From positions 1 through 41,324 of the forward strand of contig NZ_JAPSLK010000050.1 in NCBI RefSeq assembly GCF_031180885.1: a stretch of DNA of 41,324 nucleotides, read 5' to 3'. How positions within the stretch are numbered: position 1 is the first letter of the stretch; each line of letters starts with the position of its first letter. The notes below the pieces were generated by a model. The model saw only the letters and a program-made list of their open reading frames with translations, searched no databases and was not told where the DNA came from. The position numbers and the translations under genes were made by a program. This document shows, piece by piece, positions 8,147-15,770 of this stretch. This DNA is from Saccharothrix sp. (lineage in GTDB: Bacteria > Actinomycetota > Actinomycetes > Mycobacteriales > Pseudonocardiaceae).

Positions 8147-8189
8147 GTCCCGGGAACAAGTGCCCGTTTTCCCGGAGATCCGGGAAAAC
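8147..8189. promoter_or_regulatory. palindromic operator candidates upstream of cyclase-like gene
   Basis: GTTTTCCCGG (8166-8175) and CCGGGAAAAC (8180-8189) form a perfect 10-bp inverted repeat around AGAT. Next to it, GTCCCGGGAAC (8147-8157) is a near-palindrome with the same TTCCCGGGAA core. Both sit upstream of GTG 8122 on the minus strand. The same word family occurs upstream of the 135-residue gene at 11406-11473, including an identical CGGGAACAAG (8151-8160 and 11467-11476). I infer binding sites for one regulator, possibly the adjacent NarL-type protein. Confidence 0.55.
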
Positions 8190-8206
8190 CGCTCCCGGGA
8201 GCGGTT
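8187..8206 (-). terminator. 20-bp perfect palindrome at end of response regulator gene
   Basis: AACCGCTCCCGGGAGCGGTT is a perfect palindrome touching the stop codon of the response regulator (8206-8208). It could act as a terminator stem, but it has no loop and no U-run and overlaps the CCGGGAAAAC operator arm, so it may instead be part of the regulatory site. Confidence 0.4.
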
Positions 8207-8874
8207 CAGCTTTCCGACCCGAATCCCGCGTCCCGGGCGATCTGCACCGCCTCCGCTCGGTCCCGCGCCCCGAGTTTGACCCGGATGTCGCTGACCCGGT
8301 TGTCCACCGTCTTCGGCTGGAGCCCCAGTTCCCGCGCCATCTGCCGGTTGGTCAGGCCGTCCGCGAGCAACGTCGCCAGCTCCTGCTCGCGGTTGGTCAG
8401 CCGGTACTTGCGCGCCCCGTTGGGCGCCTGGGCCACCCGCCGCGCGAGCGTCTCCAGCATGGACGCCTCGATCACGGCCTTGCCCGCGACCGCGAGCCGC
8501 ACGTGCTGCACCAGGTCCGACGATTCATCACTTTTCCGCAGGTAGCTGCGGGCTCCGGCGCGCAGCGCGGCCAGCACCGGCTCGTCGTCCTCGTCCATCG
8601 TGAGCACCACGACCACGGCGTCCGGCCACTGGTCGCGGATCTCCCGGATCACGTCGGCGCCGCACGAGGTCACCGCGTCACCCTCCCGGCGCGGCATCCG
8701 CAGGTCCATCACGATCGCCGCCGGTTTGTGCTCCAACGCCTTTCGCACCGCGTCCGCACCGTTCCGGCATTCGTCGACCACGCTGAATCCGGACATGTCG
8801 AGCAGTGCGCGCAAGCCCATTAGTGACGTCGGGTGGTCATCGACGATCAAAACCGGAAGCGCCTCTTCGGCCAC
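8206..8874 (-). CDS. NarL/LuxR-family response regulator
   Basis: A 222-residue two-component response regulator. The receiver domain has the acidic pair D12-D13, phospho-acceptor D57 (IVMDLRMP), T92 and K114 (YLRK). A slightly enlarged alpha3 loop (REGDAVTSCGAD) follows the phosphorylation site. The C-terminal LuxR helix-turn-helix (about 157-218) shows LTNREQELATLLADGLTNRQMA and KTVDNRVSDIRVKL. The GTG start at 8874 has GAGGAG 6 nt upstream. It lies 98 bp downstream of, and in the same direction as, the histidine kinase gene, so the two are an obvious pair. Its targets may include the flanking genes that share TTCCCGA palindromes (inference). Confidence 0.93.
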   Translation of the reverse strand: MAEEALPVLIVDDHPTSLMGLRALLDMSGFSVVDECRNGADAVRKALEHKPAAIVMDLRMPRREGDAVTSCGADVIREIRDQWPDAVVVVLTMDEDDEPVLAALRAGARSYLRKSDESSDLVQHVRLAVAGKAVIEASMLETLARRVAQAPNGARKYRLTNREQELATLLADGLTNRQMARELGLQPKTVDNRVSDIRVKLGARDRAEAVQIARDAGFGSES

Positions 8875-8972
8875 GATGCACTCCTCGCCCGCCGATCACG
8901 TGTCGCCTGGCGCCAGCGTACTCCCGGCCCGTTCCGCACCGGTCCGGCGGCCCGCCGAGGACGCATTCGCGA

Positions 8973-10931
8973 TCAATGCGTTTCGACCGGGAGCCGGGCC
9001 ACGATTCGGGTGCCCGGCGAGGCCGGTTCGACGGTGAATGTGCCGCCGATTTCCGTGCAGCGCTCACGCATCGTGGCCAAACCGCCGGACAGCGCCTGGT
9101 CGGGCCGGATGCCCCGCCCGTCGTCGGTCACCACCAGTTCCAGCTCCGGTGTCCGGGAGATCCGGATCCGGCACACCGAGGCGTGCGCGTGCCGGGCGAT
9201 GTTGTTCAGCGCCTCGCTGACGATCCAGTACACGGTCAGCTCCACCCGGTCCGGCAACCCGTCGACGCCCGGGTCGGCGACCACCTCGACGTCGAACTCG
9301 CGGGTGAACCGGTCGGCCTGTCGCCGCACCGCCTCGACGAGCCCGTGGTCCAGGTCGCGCGGCCGGGCGCTGCGCACCACCGCCCGCACCTCGGACTGGA
9401 GCGCGTCCAGCCGGTCGAGCACCTGCGTGAGCCTGCCGCCCAGTGGCGAACCGCCGTCGACCTCCTGGAGGGCGGCCTTGACCAGCAGCCGGACGCCGAA
9501 CACGCTCGGGCCGATCGCGTCGTGGAGGTCCCGGATGATCCGCTTCAGGTCCTCCTTGCGCTCCTGCTCGAAGTGCTCGTCCGCTTGTTTGAGCTGCCGG
9601 GCCAGGCGGGCGGACTCGGCGGCCGGCGCGGCCTGGCGGGCGACGTCGGCGAGCAGCTTGGCGTCGAGCCGGCTCAACCGCTCCTCCGGCGACCGGGCCT
9701 CGGCGACCAGCTCCCCGACACGCCGCCCGCTCACCACCATCGGCAACCGCACCCCGGGCCGCCCGCGCGACCGCCCGTACCGGGCGACGACCTCGAAGTC
9801 GTCCTCGGTCTCCAGGTGGATGGCGAGGTAGGGCAGTTTCAACGCCTCAGCCACCGACCGAGCCACGGTCGGGAACACCGCGTCCGGGTGCAGCGGGTGC
9901 TCTAACCGCCGGCCCAACTCGGACAGCACCCGGTACGGGTCGGCGCGGTTGCCGTACAGCAGCCGGTTCAGCCCGCGCAGCAGCGCCCGGTGCAGCGGCG
10001 CGACCGCGAGGACCACGGCGACCGTGCCCACGACGTGCGCCGTGCCCGGCATGACCACCGCGGCGGCGGCCAGCACGGTCAGGACGTACCCGCCGATCAG
10101 CGACGACGCCAGCAGGCCGTAGAGGAAGGTCCGGTGGATGACCAGGTCGATGTCGTACAGGCCGTAGCGCAAAATCGCGACCAGCGCGGCGGCCGGGAAC
10201 GCCGCCGCCATCGCGAGCCACGCGCCGTCCAGCGACGCCACGACCTCCAGCACGAACGCCACGATCGCGACGACCGCGCCGATGATCGCGGCGCCCAACA
10301 GCCGCCGTTCCACGCCTTGGGCTCTCAGCGCCCGCAGGACGAGCGACACCAGCCCGCCCACCAGTCCCACGACGAATCCCACGAACCCGACGACCGCCAC
10401 GACCAACGGCACCCCGCGCCGAGCAGTCCCGTGCACCGCGTCATGCCAGAACGTCGCCGGAGCCGACCACGACGCCCACCCGAACCCGACCGCCGGCAAC
10501 ACCACCCCGGCGAGCGCGCACACGAGCGCCGGCCACCACCACCGCGACAGCGGGCGCCCGTCGGGGAAGAGCAGGAGAACGACGGGCAGCAGCGAATACC
10601 CCGGCCACCACAACCAGGTCCCGACCCAAGCGGCCCACCAGACCTCCGGCCACGCCTCCGCCCCTACCGCGCCCGCCGACGACACGCCGGTGGCCAGCAT
10701 CGTCCACCCGACCGCGTTGGCCCGGGCGTGCGCGACGACCCGAACCCCGACCAACGTGAACACGACCGCGACGAACCAGTTCCGCGGGTGCGACGCGACG
10801 CCGTCCGCCACGACGACCCGGACGACGGCGCTCAGCACGAGCGCCGCCGCCACCGCCGCGAGCAGCCGGGACACCGCGATCGCCGGATCAGGCCACGACT
10901 TCCGCGCCGCCGCCGCACCACCGGAATACAC
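8973..10931 (-). CDS. NarX/LiaS-type membrane sensor histidine kinase
   Basis: A 652-residue sensor kinase. The N-terminal ~300 residues carry about eight hydrophobic segments, beginning LLAAVAAALVLSAVVRVVV, with short loops and hence no large extracellular sensor. A GAF-like linker follows (SVAEALKLPYLAIHLETE), then the HisKA_3 dimerisation helix with the phosphorylated His in RDLHDAIGP (H470), and an HATPase domain with EALNNIARHAHA, VTDDGRGI and the closing GTRIVARLPVE. GTG 10931 is preceded by AGGGGG about 6 nt upstream. It is the partner of the response regulator at 8206-8874. The signal is unknown; the many membrane helices suggest membrane-state or small hydrophobic ligand sensing (inference). 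Confidence 0.92.
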   Translation of the reverse strand: MYSGGAAAARKSWPDPAIAVSRLLAAVAAALVLSAVVRVVVADGVASHPRNWFVAVVFTLVGVRVVAHARANAVGWTMLATGVSSAGAVGAEAWPEVWWAAWVGTWLWWPGYSLLPVVLLLFPDGRPLSRWWWPALVCALAGVVLPAVGFGWASWSAPATFWHDAVHGTARRGVPLVVAVVGFVGFVVGLVGGLVSLVLRALRAQGVERRLLGAAIIGAVVAIVAFVLEVVASLDGAWLAMAAAFPAAALVAILRYGLYDIDLVIHRTFLYGLLASSLIGGYVLTVLAAAAVVMPGTAHVVGTVAVVLAVAPLHRALLRGLNRLLYGNRADPYRVLSELGRRLEHPLHPDAVFPTVARSVAEALKLPYLAIHLETEDDFEVVARYGRSRGRPGVRLPMVVSGRRVGELVAEARSPEERLSRLDAKLLADVARQAAPAAESARLARQLKQADEHFEQERKEDLKRIIRDLHDAIGPSVFGVRLLVKAALQEVDGGSPLGGRLTQVLDRLDALQSEVRAVVRSARPRDLDHGLVEAVRRQADRFTREFDVEVVADPGVDGLPDRVELTVYWIVSEALNNIARHAHASVCRIRISRTPELELVVTDDGRGIRPDQALSGGLATMRERCTEIGGTFTVEPASPGTRIVARLPVETH

Positions 10932-10963
10932 TGCCGCCCCCTAGGGAAGTAACCGGAGTTTTC

Positions 10964-11371
10964 TCATTCCCCGTGGATCCAGTGCCAGAAGTTGTGACAG
11001 GGAGACCCTTCATCGGCGACACCCGGACCACCGCCGCCGTGGCCACGAACCCGCAATTCGGCGTTCATCTCGTCCAACGCCGGCAATCCGGACGCGCCGT
11101 CGCCGTACCGGTCCTGGAACCACTGGATGCCGAGCCAGACCCGGTCGAGGTCGACCGGCGAGCCGACGTGCGGCCCGTGGAAGTACGGGTTGTGCGCCCC
11201 CGCGCTGGCGGCGTACACCTCGAACGTCGGGTACCAAAGCCGCAGGTCACCGAGTCGCGGGTGCCAGTGCTCGTGGGGGAGGGGCGACGGCGGGGGCGGC
11301 GGCAGGTTCGGCAGACCGGCGTCGCGCGGGCGGGGCTTCTGCTGTCCTCGGTCTTCGGTGGGAGCGGACAT
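10964..11371 (-). CDS. hypothetical protein, 135 aa, Pro-rich N-terminus
   Basis: ATG 11371 is chosen because AGAGGA lies 7 nt upstream; ATG 11374 and GTG 11377 are alternatives, and longer frames up to 11533 run through the palindromic upstream region. The product begins with a charged segment (residues 5-17), then LPPPPPSPLP (22-31), and continues with an aromatic-rich part (HEHWHPRLGDLRLWYP, VWLGIQWFQDRYGDG) ending HNFWHWIHGE. There is no signal peptide or transmembrane helix. I recognise no family. It lies just upstream of, and in the same direction as, the histidine kinase gene (32 bp gap), so it may be co-transcribed with the two-component system. The His/Trp-rich end could bind metal or haem, but this is only a guess. 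Confidence 0.7.
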   Translation of the reverse strand: MSAPTEDRGQQKPRPRDAGLPNLPPPPPSPLPHEHWHPRLGDLRLWYPTFEVYAASAGAHNPYFHGPHVGSPVDLDRVWLGIQWFQDRYGDGASGLPALDEMNAELRVRGHGGGGPGVADEGSPCHNFWHWIHGE

Positions 11372-11405
11372 CATCACATCCTCTGGTGAAGTTCGGGGTG
11401 TCCGA

Positions 11406-11473
11406 TCGGGAGGCAGCATTCCGGTTCGGACTTCCCGAAAACCAGAGGCCACCGTTCCCGAAAACTCGGGAAC
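11406..11473. promoter_or_regulatory. array of TTCCCGA/TCGGGAA half-sites upstream of 135-aa gene
   Basis: Four half-sites occur: TCGGGA 11406-11411, TTCCCGA 11432-11438, TTCCCGA 11455-11461 and TCGGGAA 11466-11472. The last two form the perfect inverted repeat GTTCCCGA-AAAC-TCGGGAAC (11454-11473). TTCCCGAAAAC is a direct repeat at 11432 and 11455, 23 bp apart, about two helical turns. The array lies 35-100 bp upstream of ATG 11371 and resembles the sites before the cyclase-like gene. Confidence 0.55.
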
Positions 11474-11607
11474 AAGACACCCATTCCAGCGATCAAGAGC
11501 AGCGCCCGCCCGCACATTTGCGGACAAACGCACTCACACCACAAGAATCACCAGAGGATCAAGGCCGAACAAGGTCATATGACCCAAACCAAGCCACAAC
11601 CCCAACC

Positions 11608-13476
11608 TCAATCCGCAAGCGGCAGCCGCAACAAAAACACCGCCCCCGGAGCCCTTCCCCCTACAACCTCCCCCAACCCCACCCCGCCCGCACCCAGCCC
11701 ACCACCAGCACCGCCGGCGCTCACGTTGGCAGCACTCGCGTCCGCAGCACTCGTGTCCGCAGTGCCTGTGTCCGCAGTGCCTGTGTCCGCAGTGCCTGTG
11801 TCCGCAGTGCCTGTGTCCGCAGTGCCTGTGTCCGCAGTGCCTGTGTCCGCAGCATCAGCGCCAGTCGCCCCACCAGAAGCCGCCACCTCGCCAGCGCCCC
11901 CCGATGTGCCCGCCGCCTCACCAGAATTCGTCGCAGTGTCCGTCATCTCGCCCGAACCGGCCTCCGCGCCGGCCGCCTTGGCCGCTGTCGGGTCGGCTGG
12001 CGTCGGGTTGGCCGGTGGCGTGCGGTGTGAAGTCGCGTCGTTCGGGTGCGTCGTGTCGGAGGCAGAGTGCGGTGGGTCGGCTGCGGTCGTGGCCGTGGTC
12101 GTCGTCTGCGGTCGGGCCGCAGGCCCGGTCTGGGGCCCGGTCTTGGGCCCGGTCTGGGGCATTGCCTGGGACACGGTCGCCGGGTGGATGGCGCCGGTGA
12201 GTGGGTCTGCGAGGTAGTGCGGGGTCGGGTGGGGTGGGATCGGGGTTGTCGGGGCGATGCAGGACAGTTCGCCGCCGTGAGCCCGCACCACACCTCGGGC
12301 GATGGGCAGCCCCAGGCCCGAGCCGCCGGAGCGGCGGTCCCGTGCCTCGTCCAGGCGGACCAGGCGGTCGAAGATGCGTTCCCGGTCCTCCGGCGGGACG
12401 CCCGGCCCGTCGTCGGTGACCGTCAGCAGCGCGTAGCTGCCCGCGGTCGAGACGTGCAGGCGCACCGTGCCCGACGGGCCCGTTGCCTGACGGGCGTTGT
12501 CGGCCAGGTTCGCCAACACCTGCGCCAACCGCTGCGGGTCGCCCCACACGTGTGCCGACGTGCCGGACGCCGCGATGTCGAAGTCCGGCGCGAGCAGCCG
12601 GGTGCGACCCACCTCGGCCTCCGCCAGGGCGAGCAGGTCCACGCGCTCCCGGTGCAGTTCCAGGCCGGCCTCGATCCGGGCGAGTGCCAGCAGGTCGTCC
12701 ACGAGCCGCCCGGCTCGGCGGGACTCCCGCACCAGCAACAGGTTCAACCGCTCCCGGTCCTCGGCGCTGCCGGTCTGCATCAACGCCTCCGACACGGCCT
12801 GCACGCCCGCGATCGGCGTCCGCAGCTCGTGCGCGGCGTCCGCGACGAATCTCTTGGTCCGCTCCTCCGATCCCTCCAACGAGTCCAGCATGTCGTCGAA
12901 CGCCGCCGCCGTCCGGCCGAGTTCGTTGTCCCTCCGCGACGGGTTGAGCCGATGCCCTCGGTCGCCGCGTGCGATCGACCGCGCCAACGTCGTCATCGCG
13001 TCCAACGGGGCCAACGCCCGCCGGACCACCCACACCAACGCCACCGCCGTCACCCCGAGCGCGCCGAACCCGACGAGCAGCAGCAACCGCCGCAGCCGGG
13101 ACTGCGCGTCGGTGATCACCGACGACTCGGCCCACAAGGTCAGCTTCGACCCGTCCGGCAGTTCCCGGCTGACCTTGTGCGCCGCGTCCTCGGCGGGGTG
13201 GTGGCCGAACGCCGTGCCGTCCGGCATCACCACGTACGCCTGCACGCCCCGGCCCTCCAGCCGGTTCACCAACTCCTGCCCGCGCATCCGCGGCTGCTTC
13301 GCGAACAGGTTCTGCGCGATGCGGTACTTCTCGGACAGTGCCGTCTCGACGTCCCGCCGGGACTGCGCGGCGAACATGGCGTCCACCACCAGCACCAGGC
13401 CGGCCAGCACGAGGCCGAGGACGATGATCGCCGAGATGGTGACCCGGCGGCGCAACGACACCGTCCGCAGGCTCAC
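11608..13476 (-). CDS. EnvZ-type histidine kinase with repeat-expanded ATPase insertion
   Basis: A 622-residue orthodox sensor kinase. TM1 at about 13-34, a ~95-residue extracytoplasmic sensor, TM2 at about 129-152, then HAMP. Phosphorylated His is H216 in DAAHELRTP. The ATPase has N-box LANLADNARQA (321-331), G1 TDDGPGVP, F-box RIFDRLVRLD and G2 GGSGLGLPIA (384-393). The fold should then finish within ~15 residues, but GGELSC (401-406) is followed by ~204 low-complexity residues (Pro/Thr-rich, then Ala/Gly/Asp/Thr-rich with repeats of TGTAD) before the usual ending GAVFLLRLPLAD (611-622). The matching DNA (11647-12258) contains a 15-bp tandem array. GTG 13476 overlaps the regulator stop (GTGA). 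The frame stays open through the insertion, so it is not a simple pseudogene. Confidence 0.9.
   Translation of the reverse strand: MSLRTVSLRRRVTISAIIVLGLVLAGLVLVVDAMFAAQSRRDVETALSEKYRIAQNLFAKQPRMRGQELVNRLEGRGVQAYVVMPDGTAFGHHPAEDAAHKVSRELPDGSKLTLWAESSVITDAQSRLRRLLLLVGFGALGVTAVALVWVVRRALAPLDAMTTLARSIARGDRGHRLNPSRRDNELGRTAAAFDDMLDSLEGSEERTKRFVADAAHELRTPIAGVQAVSEALMQTGSAEDRERLNLLLVRESRRAGRLVDDLLALARIEAGLELHRERVDLLALAEAEVGRTRLLAPDFDIAASGTSAHVWGDPQRLAQVLANLADNARQATGPSGTVRLHVSTAGSYALLTVTDDGPGVPPEDRERIFDRLVRLDEARDRRSGGSGLGLPIARGVVRAHGGELSCIAPTTPIPPHPTPHYLADPLTGAIHPATVSQAMPQTGPKTGPQTGPAARPQTTTTATTAADPPHSASDTTHPNDATSHRTPPANPTPADPTAAKAAGAEAGSGEMTDTATNSGEAAGTSGGAGEVAASGGATGADAADTGTADTGTADTGTADTGTADTGTADTGTADTSAADASAANVSAGGAGGGLGAGGVGLGEVVGGRAPGAVFLLRLPLAD
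11731..11850. repeat. 15-bp tandem repeat inside kinase gene
   Basis: AGTGCCTGTGTCCGC is repeated six times exactly (11761-11850), preceded by two diverged units (11731-11760). The unit is a multiple of three, so copy-number change keeps frame; on the coding (minus) strand each unit encodes five residues of the ADTGT type. Confidence 0.95.
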
Positions 13477-14174
13477 GTCTCGTCCGCCCTCAGCACGTAC
13501 CCGAGTCCCCGCACGGTGTGCAGCAACCGCGGGCCGTGCTCCTCGAGCTTGCGGCGCAGGGCGCTCACGTGGACCTCGACCAGGTTCGGGTCGTAGTCCT
13601 CGTAGCCCCACACCGCCGTCAGGATCTGCGTCTTGCCCACCACCCGGCCCCGCTGGGCGGCCAGGTAGCGCAGCAGCCGCAGTTCCGTCGCGGTCAGCTC
13701 CACCGGAGCGTCACCGCGCAGCACCACCGCCGAGTCCGCGTCCACCAGGAGGTCGCCGATCTGCACGGTGGACGGCGTCCGGCCCAGCCTCCGGAGCACC
13801 GCGCTGACCCGCGCGACCAGCTCCGCGAGCACGAACGGCTTCACCACGTAGTCGTCCGCACCGCGGTCCAGCCCGCGCAGCCGGTCCGCCACACCGTCGC
13901 GGGCCGTCAGCATGACCACGCCCGCCCCGCTGGTGCGCCGGATGACCTCCAGCAGCATGAACCCGTCCCGGCCCGGCAGCATCACGTCGAGCACCACCAG
14001 GTCCGGGCGGAACCTCGCCAGCTCGCCCTCCAGGTCCCGGCCGTCCGGACGGACCTGGACCTGGTACCCGGCCTCGCGCAGGGCCGAACTCACCGCGGCG
14101 CCGATGGCCTCGGCGTCTTCGATCACCAGCACCCTGGCAGCAGTCGACACCTCCTCATTCTGCGTGGTCGACAT
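13473..14174 (-). CDS. OmpR/PhoB-family response regulator
   Basis: A 233-residue regulator. The receiver domain has the acidic residues E19-D20, phospho-acceptor D63 (VVLDVMLPGRDG), T90 (VMLTARDG) and K112 (DDYVVKPF). A C-terminal winged helix (about 138-230) shows ELTATELRLLRYLA, VEVHVSALRRKL and VRGLGYVLR. ATG 14174 gives a short Ser/Thr/Glu-rich leader before the first beta strand. The gene overlaps the downstream kinase by 4 bases (GTGA), the usual arrangement of a cognate pair. Its promoter should lie in 14175-14439, which holds an 8-bp inverted repeat (14298-14305 / 14322-14329) that could be an operator. Confidence 0.94.
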   Translation of the reverse strand: MSTTQNEEVSTAARVLVIEDAEAIGAAVSSALREAGYQVQVRPDGRDLEGELARFRPDLVVLDVMLPGRDGFMLLEVIRRTSGAGVVMLTARDGVADRLRGLDRGADDYVVKPFVLAELVARVSAVLRRLGRTPSTVQIGDLLVDADSAVVLRGDAPVELTATELRLLRYLAAQRGRVVGKTQILTAVWGYEDYDPNLVEVHVSALRRKLEEHGPRLLHTVRGLGYVLRADET

Positions 14175-14297
14175 CGGGGAACGCGTGGTGGACGTCGGGC
14201 ACCGCCCACCTCTTCAGCCTTCGCTCAGCTCCGGGCGCCTCACGGCCCGCGCGCCGGCCGGAAACGATGTCTGCTCGCGGTGGCGGTCGGGCGGGGA

Positions 14298-14329
14298 ACT
14301 GGATCTGGTCGGTTCGTCATGGATCCAGT
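14298..14329. promoter_or_regulatory. inverted repeat upstream of OmpR-type regulator
   Basis: ACTGGATC (14298-14305) and GATCCAGT (14322-14329) are perfect inverted arms separated by 16 bp. They lie in the divergent gap about 125 bp upstream of ATG 14174. This is an operator candidate only; no consensus is known to me. Confidence 0.3.
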
Positions 14330-14330
14330 C

Positions 14331-14373
14331 TCGAACTGGTGTTCGAATGCGTCAAGATCACGATCGGGTGATC
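14331..14373 (+). promoter_or_regulatory. LexA-type SOS box plus hairpin, copy 1
   Basis: TCGAACTGGTGTTCGA (14331-14346) is a perfect match to the actinobacterial LexA box TCGAAC-N4-GTTCGA. Nine bases later GATCAC-GATCGG-GTGATC (14356-14373) forms a hairpin. The same box-spacer-hairpin unit occurs in reverse orientation at 18781-18824. Here it lies between the OmpR-type regulator (minus) and the small membrane protein gene (plus). Confidence 0.7.
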
Positions 14374-14439
14374 GTCAACGGCTCGGGACGCCTGGACGCC
14401 ACACGACAACCGGCCACCCCGTCTGCGACCATCCACGCT

Positions 14440-14886
14440 GTGGCGGTTCGGCTGAGTCCAGTGCGCTGGGCGCTGGTCCTGCTGGTCCTGGGACTGGCGG
14501 GCATTGCGGCAGCGGTCGCGTTCTGGTGGCCGGCCGGCTCCACCGCGCCCGCGCACCGGACGTCCGCGACGGTCGTCACCCCGGCCCGCTGCGGCGGCGG
14601 CGACGCCTACGACCGCGTCGAACTCAAGGTCGGCGACAAGCCCCGCACCGCCCGGCTCGACGGCTGCGGCCACCAGGAGAACGAGGTCGTCGAGGTCGTG
14701 GTCCCGGCCGACACCAGTGGCGACTTCACCGTCCAGGCCGCGACCAGCACCCCGACCGGCATGCCGCTGGAGACCCGCCTGGCCGTCCTGCTCACCTGCC
14801 TCAGCGGCATGGCCGGCGGCCTCTACGCCCACCTCATCGGCGGACGCAACAGACCTCAGCCCACAGCCTCCGCGGAAGCCGTATAG
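14440..14886 (+). CDS. small membrane protein, 148 aa, unknown
   Basis: A membrane-anchored protein with an N-terminal helix (about 8-28, beginning VRWALVLLVLG), an extracytoplasmic-looking domain with two cysteines (ARCGGGD and LDGCGHQ, a possible disulfide) and a second hydrophobic segment near the C-terminus (ETRLAVLLTCLSGMAGGLYAH). I do not recognise the family. The start is uncertain. GTG 14440 is preferred because the earlier in-frame ATG 14347 lies inside the SOS-box/hairpin element, which is non-coding in its other copy. The last 31 bp overlap the convergent metallopeptidase gene. Confidence 0.6.
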   Translation: MAVRLSPVRWALVLLVLGLAGIAAAVAFWWPAGSTAPAHRTSATVVTPARCGGGDAYDRVELKVGDKPRTARLDGCGHQENEVVEVVVPADTSGDFTVQAATSTPTGMPLETRLAVLLTCLSGMAGGLYAHLIGGRNRPQPTASAEAV

Positions 14887-15755
14887 GTGTTGCACGACGT
14901 AGTAGTAGCCGAGTCGAACCCGTAAGACGCCCACATGCCCTGGTTCTGAGGGCTACCGTGCGCGTTCTTCTCCGCAGGCTCCTCCACGGCGTACTGGAAG
15001 TCGTCCGCGGCCTCCCGCGCCAGCTCCTCGCCGATCGACCCGGACGCCGCCGACAGGAACATCCCCGCGAAGCAGTTGGCCTGCAACTCGATCCGGCGGG
15101 ACATCTCCAGCCCGGCCGGCGAGTCCTCGCCCGCGTCGGAGATCTTGCTGTCCGCCGCCCGCAGCATCCCCGTCAACGCTTGAACGTGGTGCCCGTACTC
15201 ATGCGCCAACGTCGCCAGGTGCATCCCCGGGCGCTCACCACCGCCGTTGTTTCGTAGCCGGCTCGTCGGCATGTAAATGGTCTTGTTACGACCGCAGTAA
15301 TAGGCGACGGCCTCGCTCTCAGCGGGCGCGACACCGCACGGACCCTCCTTGAGGTCCGGCGATGCGTCCAGCCCAGGCGGTTCGAACGGCAGGTTCGCCT
15401 GCGCCAACGCGGGCTTCCACGCCTGGTCCAAACACGCCACCCCGGCCGTGTAGTACGCCGACAGCTCCGCATCAGACGCCCCGAACTCCGGCAATGCGCA
15501 CCCCGGCGTCGTCAACTTCACGGGCGTCGTCAGCAACGGGTGGTCACCAAGCCGGTGGACCGCGCGCGGACGTGGCGCCTCGGTCGTCGTAGGGGTCGAC
15601 GGAGGCGTATAAGGACCCGCGATCGCCCTACCGGGGATCTTGCGCCCGTTGTCCCACTGGGTCACCAGACCGAGACCGAGGACCGACGACACGATCAGCG
15701 CGAACACGCCGACGAGCACCATCGGGTTGTTCTTGGGCTGCTCAGGCGTGTGCAC
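14856..15755 (-). CDS. YpfJ-type neutral zinc metallopeptidase 1
   Basis: A 299-residue type II membrane-anchored protein. It has a short cytoplasmic N-terminus, a TM at about 12-31, a Pro/Thr-rich linker (49-62) and an extracytoplasmic peptidase domain. The zinc site is HEYGH (185-189) with the downstream Glu in RRIELQANCFAG (E223), the signature of the putative neutral zinc metallopeptidase family (Zn_peptidase, YpfJ-like). Four or more cysteines suggest disulfides outside the membrane. The GTG start at 15755 has GGAGG just upstream. It lies 15 bp after the related gene at 15771-17069 and shares its closing motif (SCNTYTASAEAVG versus ACNTWLASAEDVS), so the two arose by duplication. Substrates are unknown. 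Confidence 0.88.
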   Translation of the reverse strand: MHTPEQPKNNPMVLVGVFALIVSSVLGLGLVTQWDNGRKIPGRAIAGPYTPPSTPTTTEAPRPRAVHRLGDHPLLTTPVKLTTPGCALPEFGASDAELSAYYTAGVACLDQAWKPALAQANLPFEPPGLDASPDLKEGPCGVAPAESEAVAYYCGRNKTIYMPTSRLRNNGGGERPGMHLATLAHEYGHHVQALTGMLRAADSKISDAGEDSPAGLEMSRRIELQANCFAGMFLSAASGSIGEELAREAADDFQYAVEEPAEKNAHGSPQNQGMWASYGFDSATTTSCNTYTASAEAVG

Positions 15756-15770
15756 GGTCCTCCAGTCGGG

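Noticed and set aside
11579..12217. Plus-strand ORF of 212 codons with repeated SAVPV units
   Set aside because: It is the mirror of the repeat insertion in the histidine kinase gene. The minus strand keeps frame with conserved kinase motifs on both sides, so the plus ORF is a shadow.
14347..14439. Earlier ATG start (14347) for the small membrane protein
   Set aside because: The codons lie in the SOS-box/hairpin element, which is non-coding in its other copy, and no ribosome-binding site precedes it; kept only as an alternative.
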